Origin: Allorhodoferax sp032337135
GTDB taxonomy: Bacteria > Pseudomonadota > Gammaproteobacteria > Burkholderiales > Burkholderiaceae_C
Direction: 5' to 3'
Length of the DNA: 64,000 bases
Assembly (NCBI RefSeq): GCF_032337135.1
Contig: NZ_JAVXZZ010000001.1
Span: 1,612,001 to 1,676,000 of the forward strand
Every line of letters starts with the position of its first letter. The first letter of the stretch is position 1. Shown piece after piece: positions 1 through 11,736 of this stretch. The translations under genes were made by a program, and so were the position numbers. The notes beneath the pieces are model-generated. The model did not search any database and was not told the DNA's origin. It worked only from the letters and a program-made list of their open reading frames with translations.

Positions 1-1268
1 TGTTCGAGGTTGCGAGTCAGGATGCAGAAGGTGACCCCGTTAGCGGCGTAAAGCGACTTCGTGCTTATCGTGCTGCGCAGTGCTTTTTCGCACTGCGTCG
101 ATCTCTTCTTGTTTTCGATGAAGCCGAAGATGTTTTCAATGATGGTGACGGTTTTATGGGGCGCAAAAGTACAGCCCAGTCCAATAAAGCATGGATCAAC
201 CGGATGCTTGAAGAGAATGTGGTCCCAACGATTTGGTTGTCCAACTCGATTCGAGGGATGGATCCTGCCTTCATCCGTCGCTTCGATGTTGTCTTTGAAT
301 TGACAGTCCCGCCCAAAAAGCAGCGTGAGCGCATCATTCGCTCTGTTTGCGATGACCTCCTGGACGAAAAGCAAGTGTCTCGGATCGCGGACGCTACAAA
401 TCTTGCACCTGCCATTGTTACGCGCGCATCATCAGTTGCGCGTTCAATTCAAACGGAACTTGGGGGGGCAGTTGGGGTTGCCAGCGCTATTCATAAGCTG
501 ATCAGCTCCACGTTGCAGGCTCAGGGGCACGGTGCACTGCATACGACCGAAACCAATCGGCTACCGGACATTTATGACCCCAACTTCATTCATGCTGATG
601 CTGACCTGGTGAACGTTGCAACTGGACTTCAGTACAGCAAGTCTGGGCGAATCTGTCTTTATGGCCCACCAGGAACCGGAAAAACTGCATTTGGGCGGTG
701 GTTGGCAGACCAGCTGGGCATGCCCTTGCTGGTGAAGCGCGCCTCCGACTTGATGTCGATGTGGGTTGGTGAGAACGAAAAGAATATTGCCCTCGCCTTC
801 AAACAAGCAGAGGACGACGGCGCATTGCTATTGATCGATGAGGTCGATAGCTTCCTTCAAGACCGGCGCGATGCCAAGGCCAGTTGGGAATCGAGGCTGG
901 TCAATGAAATGCTGACCCAGATGGAGTCTTTCTCGGGGGTGTTCGTGGCTTCCACCAATTTGATGACAGGCTTGGATCAGGCTTCACTTCGCCGGTTTGA
1001 CCTGAAAGTGAAGTTTGGATTCTTGAAGCCTGATCAAGCCTGTGAAATGCTGGTTCGCCAGTGCGTGCACTTGGGCCTCGAAGCCCCATCTGCGTCTACC
1101 CTTGCCCGAACCGCCAGAATGAACATGCTGACGCCGGGAGACTTCGCTGCAGTCGCCCGTCAAAACAGATTCCGGCGGATTGGTTGCGCAAGTGATTTGG
1201 TTGATGCATTGGGTGCTGAATGCGCAATCAAGGAAGGCTCGCAGTCATCCATGGGGTTCTTGAACTGA
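1..1268 (+). CDS. Tandem AAA+ ATPase, 5'-truncated by window edge
   Basis: The reading frame is open from base 3 (bases 1-2 end a codon), so the gene starts upstream of the window and the internal ATG at 156 is not its start. Two AAA+ modules are visible. The first is incomplete: Walker B LLVFDEAED (about bases 87-113), a sensor-1-like stretch (TIWLSNS) and an arginine-finger region (FIRRFD). The second is complete: Walker A GPPGTGKT near 663-686, Walker B LLLIDEVDSF near 828, sensor-1 VASTN, and an LRRFD arginine-finger region. The spacing resembles Cdc48/VCP-like or other classic-clade AAA+ unfoldases and remodelling ATPases, which act as hexamers. The substrate is unknown. The divergent FtsZ-like gene follows 172 bp downstream on the same strand. 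Base composition is more AT-rich than the rest of the window, suggesting an accessory region. The fold call is firm; the function is not. Confidence 0.85.
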   Translation, partial: FEVASQDAEGDPVSGVKRLRAYRAAQCFFALRRSLLVFDEAEDVFNDGDGFMGRKSTAQSNKAWINRMLEENVVPTIWLSNSIRGMDPAFIRRFDVVFELTVPPKKQRERIIRSVCDDLLDEKQVSRIADATNLAPAIVTRASSVARSIQTELGGAVGVASAIHKLISSTLQAQGHGALHTTETNRLPDIYDPNFIHADADLVNVATGLQYSKSGRICLYGPPGTGKTAFGRWLADQLGMPLLVKRASDLMSMWVGENEKNIALAFKQAEDDGALLLIDEVDSFLQDRRDAKASWESRLVNEMLTQMESFSGVFVASTNLMTGLDQASLRRFDLKVKFGFLKPDQACEMLVRQCVHLGLEAPSASTLARTARMNMLTPGDFAAVARQNRFRRIGCASDLVDALGAECAIKEGSQSSMGFLN

Positions 1269-1342
1269 CTCACAACAAAGTTGGCTGAAGTATGCTGGCA
1301 TGTGGTGGTGAGTTGCCCTGTAAATCGGGGAGGCCCATTGTG

Positions 1343-1438
1343 TTAAGTCCTCCTTGATCGGATCTGGGTTCTCGATCTATTTGCGACGCTTAATGTCGCA
1401 ACCCGAATGATAGTTGAGTTATGCCAACTAGGACTTAA
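1343..1438 (+). promoter_or_regulatory. Cloverleaf-like structured leader upstream of the FtsZ-like gene
   Basis: A perfect 9-bp inverted repeat (TTAAGTCCT at 1343-1351, AGGACTTAA at 1430-1438) encloses three smaller perfect inverted repeats: GATCG/CGATC (1356-1360/1373-1377), TTGCGAC/GTCGCAA (1381-1387/1395-1401, 7-nt loop) and TAGTTG/CAACTA (1411-1416/1425-1430). The last arm shares one base with the outer stem. The structure ends two bases before the ATG at 1441, so as RNA it would occlude ribosome binding; no clear Shine-Dalgarno is visible. It could be an RNA control element, operators for a DNA-binding protein, or chance in AT-rich DNA. Confidence 0.45.
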
Positions 1439-1440
1439 TC

Positions 1441-2511
1441 ATGACGACAAACAGTCACGACGCCTCCCACCTGCACGCCGTGAACATTGTGACTGGTATC
1501 CCCAGCGCTGAGGGAGTCAGTTCAATCCCAATTTCCGACTGTCAAATGCGTTCCCAATGCGGAAATTCAGATGATTTCTCAGAATGGGTCCAAATCCGCG
1601 TCATCGGGATAGGGCGTTCAGGTTGTCAAATCGTTGACCGTTTGTATCAACGGAAGTATGAGGAGCAATGTGTCCAACTCATCGCCATCGATGTCAACGA
1701 AGCTTCACTTTATCAATGCGGGGCTGACAAGCATATTCACTTAGCGGCATCTGTTGCGGATCGAGAAAAATACGTTGCTGAAATTCGCGTGCGTGTCGAG
1801 CAAGCAAAGGAGGCGATTTGTTCAGCAATGAGACGCGCGCACATGCTTTTCATCGTTGGCGAGGCAAGTGACTCAACTGGAAACGCTGCAGCCCCTTTGA
1901 TTGCAAAGTGGGCCTCTGAGATGCACATACCAAATGTTGGTGCTCTCATCATGCCTTGCAAATCTGATACTGATATCGGCAATGAACTTGCTTACGATAC
2001 TTTGAATCAGATGCGTTTGATCGCTGATAGTGTTATCGAGGTGAGCGCCGATGATGTTCGAAAACACCTGCACAGGCATGCGACATCCGCATGCATTTCG
2101 CTTGAGGCCAATGCTTTAGTCAGTGAGGCGATCAGAGGTGTTATCGATCTCGTCATGCTTCCAGGCTATGTGTGTGTGGACTTCGCCGATGTGTGCTCAG
2201 CATTCGATGAGCCTGATATAGGTGTCATCGGGATTGGGTTCGCTAGTGGCCCTGACCGTGCTCATTTGGCAGCGGAGCAAGCTTGGAGTAGTCCGTTAAT
2301 GGGCGGCATTCAGACCTCTCAAATTAATGCACTGATTGCAATAATTTCTGTCGCACCGGGGACGTTCAGGTTGAGTGAAGGTAAGACTGTCATGACCACC
2401 ATCCTGAACAAAGTAAGTAGCGAAACGTTCTTTATCTATGGAGCCCGTTTCAACCCCAGTCTCGGTGATCGGATTCAAGTGACAATCATCGCAACTGGCC
2501 ACACTCGCTAA
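1441..2511 (+). CDS. Divergent FtsZ-like (tubulin/FtsZ superfamily) protein with degenerate GTP site
   Basis: The 356-residue product follows the FtsZ fold from end to end. An N-terminal strand and glycine loop (VIGIGRSGCQ, residues 54-63) match FtsZ VIGVGGGGGN. Residues 136-150 (LFIVGEASDSTGNAA) align with the FtsZ GGGTGTG signature region but lose most glycines. Residues 230-250 align with the FtsZ central helix and T7 loop; CVDFAD (245-250) keeps both T7 aspartates while the asparagine is Cys. ASGPDRAHLAAEQAWSSPL (268-286) matches the FtsZ ASGEDRA..A...SSPL block, and the protein ends with the final VTIIATG strand. The loop normally holding GLGAGANP is missing, and there is no C-terminal linker or FtsA/ZipA-binding peptide. 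About 50 extra residues precede the domain. It is probably not the division FtsZ but a specialised paralogue, perhaps unable to bind GTP normally. Confidence 0.85.
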   Translation: MTTNSHDASHLHAVNIVTGIPSAEGVSSIPISDCQMRSQCGNSDDFSEWVQIRVIGIGRSGCQIVDRLYQRKYEEQCVQLIAIDVNEASLYQCGADKHIHLAASVADREKYVAEIRVRVEQAKEAICSAMRRAHMLFIVGEASDSTGNAAAPLIAKWASEMHIPNVGALIMPCKSDTDIGNELAYDTLNQMRLIADSVIEVSADDVRKHLHRHATSACISLEANALVSEAIRGVIDLVMLPGYVCVDFADVCSAFDEPDIGVIGIGFASGPDRAHLAAEQAWSSPLMGGIQTSQINALIAIISVAPGTFRLSEGKTVMTTILNKVSSETFFIYGARFNPSLGDRIQVTIIATGHTR

Positions 2512-2559
2512 CCATGCTCAGTTGAAATTTTCGATTGGGGACTACTGCACTCAATCCAT

Positions 2560-3111
2560 TCATGCCAACCATCGATCTAGCAAGGATGACACATATGCCT
2601 TGTCCAGAACATGGCCAGCATTGGGAACCACCGTAGTTGGAATTTGGAGCATGCCAGCCCATCGCTTCACACTTTCTGGATCACTCTGCCAGTCTTGTGC
2701 ACCTACATGGATTTCGCATCGCGTTGGAGGTGCGTAGGTGCCGGTTTCTGCCAACTCCATCAACTTCCCCGCATGCGGTGGAACGAATCCCATCCGCATC
2801 GTCTCATTGGAAAAATCCCCAATGATTGGGGATAACAGAAGCACCCATCCAACATAGGGAGGGAGCAGTCGCTGCGCATTCAAGAAAAGATAGGCACCGA
2901 AAGAGTTTGCAATCACTCGTGCCTCCGGCTTCCAAAACGCTGACTGAAGATCGTCTGCCACGATTTCAAGTTGCTCTGAAAACCTGAGCCTTCTAAATTC
3001 ACCAATGGTTTCTCTCCCAGTGACTTCAAAGCCCCTGTTGGTCAGTGCTTGGCCAAGTCCGTTGGTCAGGCTTCCTCCATGCCCTGGGAGGTAGTAGATC
3101 GATGAACGCAT
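2560..3111 (-). CDS. Small alpha/beta hydrolase
   Basis: A 183-residue cytosolic protein (from the ATG at 3111, preceded by an AGGTG Shine-Dalgarno 8 nt upstream; a GTG at 3123 would add four residues). An early HG motif (YLPGHGGS) is followed by a nucleophile-elbow sequence ANSFGA, an acidic residue in GAQDW and a late histidine in NAGHV, so Ser-Asp-His can be assigned. No signal peptide or membrane segment is seen. The size suits a compact RBBP9/YdeN-like serine hydrolase; substrate unknown. It lies 23 bp downstream of the HAD gene on the same strand (probable operon) and converges with the FtsZ-like gene. Confidence 0.7.
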   Translation of the reverse strand: MRSSIYYLPGHGGSLTNGLGQALTNRGFEVTGRETIGEFRRLRFSEQLEIVADDLQSAFWKPEARVIANSFGAYLFLNAQRLLPPYVGWVLLLSPIIGDFSNETMRMGFVPPHAGKLMELAETGTYAPPTRCEIHVGAQDWQSDPESVKRWAGMLQIPTTVVPNAGHVLDKAYVSSLLDRWLA

Positions 3112-3134
3112 CTTTACTTTCACCTATGCAAATC

Positions 3135-3620
3135 TCAATCCATGAGCAATACACCGTTACGGCCATGATCGAGCAGCGCATGCAAAGTTGGTAACTGCTC
3201 CACCAGCAATCCATGCTCTGATCGCGTCGCCAGAAGGTGCCCACACTTCGGGGAGAACCATTCGACAGTGTCATCTATAGCCACCCAGTGTGTTTGGGGT
3301 GTCGCATTTCTTCTTAGCCACTCACGACACTCCAGCTCCCGGTGGTATTGCAATTGATCCCGTGGAAGCGATCGCGAGTTGTCCGGATGTAAAACAGAGG
3401 GGGTTACGTCTATGACCCGTGCGCGAATTTCAGGAGTAAAAATTGCCTGCAGTTGCACCAAGCTATGGTCGTAACGCCAGCTAGAACTGATCACGACATC
3501 AACGTCTGGCGTTTGATGCAGAAGGCCTTCTAGCAATGGTAGCTTGCAAAAGAATGCATCGTTATTGCAGGGATCAGGATGGAGGACGCCGTCGAAATCA
3601 AGGAACAGAATGGTGGACAT
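3135..3620 (-). CDS. HAD-fold protein (Swiss-army-knife RNA repair-type HAD domain)
   Basis: The 161-residue product opens with LFLDFDGVLHP, the HAD motif I with both catalytic aspartates. DVVISSSWR supplies the motif II serine region and VAIDD a late acidic motif. This short form resembles the HAD domain that Pfam describes from bacterial RNA-repair 'Swiss army knife' proteins and is common as a stand-alone gene on accessory DNA. The reaction is probably phosphohydrolase or phosphotransferase; the substrate cannot be read from sequence. It begins the two-gene unit with the alpha/beta hydrolase. No good ribosome-binding site precedes the ATG at 3620. Confidence 0.65.
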   Translation of the reverse strand: MSTILFLDFDGVLHPDPCNNDAFFCKLPLLEGLLHQTPDVDVVISSSWRYDHSLVQLQAIFTPEIRARVIDVTPSVLHPDNSRSLPRDQLQYHRELECREWLRRNATPQTHWVAIDDTVEWFSPKCGHLLATRSEHGLLVEQLPTLHALLDHGRNGVLLMD

Positions 3621-4013
3621 TCAGAAATGATGCATGGCGTATGCGACACGCAGTGACGCAAATGCGATTGTCTGCTTCGGAGCCCCAACTTCGACAAGTT
3701 GGAGTTCCGCTTTGGGTCGGGAGTACGCGTACGGTCCGAACCAGACCGGCCGTTGACGGCCCGGTTCTATCTCTGCACATTGACTGCCTGGTTTTAGCGG
3801 TACAGCGGACATAGGAGCCGCTGTGCCTCGAATGACTGGTAACGATCACCGAAGTCATTCGTGCCGCCGACCGCGACTGACTCAGTTCAGCCTTAACCGG
3901 TCTGTGCCAATGCAATTCACTGCAGCGAGCGGCTTCACTCACTCCGAACTCAGTCGGTCCTCGACCGGCCAGCACGAAGCAGTGTCTGGCCCACTGTGCT
4001 GTACGGGCTTGGC
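3621..4013. other. Non-coding, hairpin-rich intergenic stretch
   Basis: No convincing gene in about 390 bp. The open frames here (for example on the minus strand 3598-3975) are Arg/Ser/Cys-rich and unlike real proteins. Short inverted repeats are present: CCAACTT-CGAC-AAGTTGG at 3685-3702, the palindrome GTACGCGTAC near 3723-3732, and CCGGCCGT-TG-ACGGCCCGG near 3746-3764. It marks the boundary between the AT-richer accessory patch and the high-GC backbone. It could be a degraded insertion or a repeated intergenic element; only one copy lies in the window. Confidence 0.5.
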
Positions 4014-5123
<1,110 letters not shown>

Positions 5124-5127
5124 GGTG

Positions 5128-8465
<3,338 letters not shown>

Positions 8466-8469
<4 letters not shown>

Positions 8470-10907
8470 GCAAGCGGGCCCTGCAGCTGGCGCGAAAGGC
8501 GGTGCAGCCCGTCATGGAGGGTGGCAGCGTCCCGTGCCTGGGCCAGCACCTGCAGGGAGAGCGCCTGCACCTCTTCGTGGCCGAGGCGCCCGCGGGCCAT
8601 GGCCGTGATGATGCGTGGCACCATCAGTTCGTGCAGATCGCTGATGCGTTGCGGGCGCTGGCGCCCACCACCCTGACGCGGGTGCGATTGGTCATACGCA
8701 GGCTGCAGCGCGGGGGCGTCCTCGCGTGGCGCGCTGCGTGTGAGCACCCCTTCGAACGTGGGGGCGTGGCGCACGCGGTCGCCCATGCACCAGCGTGCCT
8801 GGGGTACTCCTGCCCATTGGAGCAAGGTCGCGAGGATGGAGGTGGAGTCGTACGCCACAGGCGTGTTGGACCGGAACACCGTGCGCTCTTCGATCCACGG
8901 CGAGACCAGGATGGTGGGTACCCGCACACCCATGAGGTCATAGCGGAAGCCGTCGTTCACGTCGTTGGGCCAGGGGTTGACGGCGCGCGGTGGGGGCGCA
9001 TGGTCAAACACGCCGCCGTGTTCGTCGAAGGTGATGACGAACAGGGTGTCCTTCCAGGCCGGGCTGCGGCGCAGGGCGTCGTAGATCTCGTTGAGGGCGA
9101 TTTCACCTACCAGGGGATCGGCGCCCGGGTGGTAGGAGGTGGTGCCGGCCATGGCGATCCAGATCGGCTCCAGGAAGCTGAAGGCCGGCAGCTTGCCCGC
9201 CAGTGCATCGGCCTTGAAGCGGTCCACCGTGTCGAGGAAGCTGGTAGGGTTGCCCGCAATCGCCGTATCGACCGACGGGATGGTGCCCTGGAGGAACAGG
9301 TGGTAGGTGTGGACAAAGTTCATCCACTCGACCGAGTGGTAGAGCTTCCAGTCGGTGAAGCCATTGCTCCACAGGGTTTTCCAGATCGACGCCCGGTGCG
9401 GATTGCTGGGCCAGTACTGGTAGGTCGGGCCGTTCTGGAAGTTGTTGAGTTCGCCCAATGCCGAGCCGGTGAAGGCAAAGGCGCGGTTGGGGTCGGTCGG
9501 CCCGGGCATGGAGCAGAACCACGCGTCCGAGACCGCAAAGTTCCGGGCCAGGCCGTTGAGGATGGGAAGTTGCTGCGGGGAATAGCCCTGCATCACTTCA
9601 TGCACACCGTTGTTCCAGACAAAGCCACCCATGCCCGGCGTGAGTTGGCGCTCGTAGCCCTGCGGCTGCCCGTAGAACAGCTGGCGCAGCACATCGGACT
9701 TGTCGTGGAAGGGGTCGTTGGGCAGGAAGTCGAGGTCGTAGTCCTCGCTCAGCTGACCGCCCTGGTACTGGCTGACGGGCACGCGAACCGGCGTCTTGCC
9801 ATCGGGCCCGCCACAGGGGTCGATGTTGAACATGTCCGCGCTGGCGCCATCGAAGGGGCGGTCATGGCCGATGAAGCGGATGCCGGTGTCCTTCTTGTCG
9901 TAGAGCCAGCCGCAGACATGGTCGAAGCTGCGGTTCTCCAGCATCAGGTAGACCACATGCTTGATCTTGTCGCGCATGAAGTCCATGGTGCCCGGTTCCT
10001 TGGCCCGTGCCGGGTCGATGCGCCGGGGCTGCTGGACGCTGGTGAGGGTGGTGTGGGCGTCGAAGCCTTCGGGCAGGGCTCCCTCCCGCACGGGGCCGGT
10101 CAGCGGGTCGGCGCTGGTGGGGTCGAAGCGCCACAGCTGGTAGCGGCGCGTGGTGGTGTCCCAGCACAGCACCTGCTCCCCAATGGGCACGAGGCGGTGC
10201 TGTGGCCCGATGTGGCTCCAGCGCCCCTGCTGCACGGCCGGCAAGCCCAGCGGCATGATCGCTTGGGGGTCGAAGCTCCACAGCCAATAGTCCCCGGTTT
10301 CCGGCAGACGGTCGAGCACGTAGTTCCCCAGCGGGATGAGTTCGTGGTCGAAATCGATGGTGTCGAACGATCCCTGGGGCGTGTAGGGCGTGGGCAGCGG
10401 GTCCTGACTCTGGGCACTGCCAGGGTTCAGTTGCAGCGGGTTGGGGTCGAAGTTCCAGAGCTGGAAGGTGCCACGTCCCATGGTTGGGATGACGTTGAGC
10501 ATGAAGCTGCCCAAGGGCAGCAGCATGAGGTTTTCTCCGGAGTCATAGCTTTCCTTGGCGCCATTGGGGTTGCCGAAGTCTGCCCGGTAGCTCCAGAACT
10601 TCGCCTTGGTCCACAGGCCCTTCTGCAGGGCCGGGGCCATGAGCGGGTTGGGGTTGGCAGGGTCGAAGGCAAACAGCCGGTAGGGGAACACCGGCTGGTA
10701 GTCCTTCAGCACCATCGGGCCCCATTCCAGCAGGTAGCGACCGATGGGGGCGATCTGGTGCGACCTGTCGAAGCGGGCCTGATCGCCCAGTGGCACGGCC
10801 TGCAGCAGGTCCGGGTGGTCAGGGCGGAACTGCCAGATGCCATAGGCGTCGCTGTCGTCGCGTCGGCTGATGAGGAAGTCATCGGTCTGCTGCAAGGCTG
10901 GGTGCAT
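8466..10907 (-). CDS. Phospholipase C/phosphoesterase-family protein with N-terminal YxLWxFDP repeats
   Basis: The start is placed at the ATG at 10907 (GGAG 9 nt upstream), giving 813 residues; a longer open frame to 11213 overlaps the divergent gene and is not credible. The C-terminal two-thirds is a bacterial phospholipase C / acid phosphatase AcpA-type phosphoesterase: HVVYLMLENRSFDH metal/nucleophile region, FTGSALGEL, ITFDEHGGVFDH, and GVRVPTILVSPW. The N-terminal third has about five degenerate repeats of 55-65 residues built around [YF]-x-LW-x-FDP and a preceding PLG/PIG motif, probably a beta structure. Unlike many family members, no Sec or Tat signal is seen. It is translationally coupled to a hybrid kinase, so it may supply or modify a signal. 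Confidence 0.85.
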
Positions 10908-10980
10908 GGGGTTTCTCCACATTTGGCACAGGGCTCGAATATATTGCGGCTTTCGTCGACATTTGCTCAAGGAGGTTTTC

Positions 10981-11697
10981 ATGTCGCAATTTCCCGAAGC
11001 CATGCCCCATGGTGACATCCAGGAAGTGTTCCCGAACGTCTTTTTCGTGACGGGCACCATGAAAACCGTGCTGATGGGGGCGCATTGGCACTTCAGCCGC
11101 AACATGACCATTGTGCGCGAGGGCCAGGACCTCACCCTGATCAACGCGGTACGCCTGTCCGATGAGGGGCTGGCAAAGCTCGATGCACTGGGTCGTATCA
11201 AGCATGTGGTCAAGATCGGCGCGCTGCACGGACTCGACGATGCCTTCTACAAGGACCGTTACGGTGCCACCTTCTGGGCCCTGCCCGGCATGCAGCACAG
11301 CCATGACCTGGTGCCGGACCGGTTGCTGGCGGAAGCGGGGGACTTGCCGTTCTCGGGTGCCAGTCTGTTCGTCTTCCAGCACACCAAGTTGCCCGAATGC
11401 ATCATCCGCATCGACCGCGAAGGCGGCATTCTGGTGGCCTGTGATGCGCTGCAGAACTGGCTCGCACCGGACGCCTTCTTCTCGGACGAGTCGCGGCAGA
11501 TGATGACGCAGATGGGGTTCTTCCAGCGCGCCAACATCGGACCGGTGTGGATGCAGGTCAACGAGCCGCAGGCCCAGGATTTTGTGCGCCTGAAGACGCT
11601 GTCGTTCAAGCACGTGCTCCCCGGTCACGGCTCGCCCTTGCGCGACCAGGCGCAGGAGGCGTTTTCCGAGCGCTTTGCCCAGGTATTTGGCCTCTGA
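10981..11697 (+). CDS. MBL-fold-like protein (DUF4336-type)
   Basis: A 238-residue protein starting at the ATG at 10981 behind a near-perfect Shine-Dalgarno (AAGGAGG 6 nt upstream). The sequence has a metallo-beta-lactamase-like layout: a strand-rich N-terminus (NMTIVREGQDLTLIN), IKHVVKIGALHGLDDAF where the HxHxDH motif would lie, an aromatic CDALQNW segment and a final VLPGHGSP loop. The classical HxHxDH is not intact (ALHGLDD), so metal binding is uncertain. The pattern resembles DUF4336 proteins. It is transcribed divergently from the phospholipase-like gene with a 73-bp gap that should hold both promoters. No export signal. Confidence 0.6.
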   Translation: MSQFPEAMPHGDIQEVFPNVFFVTGTMKTVLMGAHWHFSRNMTIVREGQDLTLINAVRLSDEGLAKLDALGRIKHVVKIGALHGLDDAFYKDRYGATFWALPGMQHSHDLVPDRLLAEAGDLPFSGASLFVFQHTKLPECIIRIDREGGILVACDALQNWLAPDAFFSDESRQMMTQMGFFQRANIGPVWMQVNEPQAQDFVRLKTLSFKHVLPGHGSPLRDQAQEAFSERFAQVFGL

Positions 11698-11736
11698 CCG
11701 TACGCGCGACTCCCGGATTGCGCAGGCGTGCGGGGG

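Noticed and set aside
1343..1438. Possible tRNA because of the cloverleaf-like layout
   Set aside because: No TTCRANY T-loop, wrong loop and stem lengths, 9-bp outer stem and 96-nt size; it is better treated as a leader structure.
1343..1440. Possible integron attC site
   Set aside because: The inverted repeats do not carry the RYYYAAC/GTTRRRY core sites in the right places, and no integrase is present.
3598..3975. Minus-strand open frame of 125 codons
   Set aside because: Arg/Ser/Cys-rich translation lying over hairpins, with no ribosome-binding site; regarded as non-coding.
10908..11213. N-terminal extension of the phosphoesterase
   Set aside because: It would overlap the divergent MBL-like gene, is not protein-like, and the ATG at 10907 has its own ribosome-binding site.
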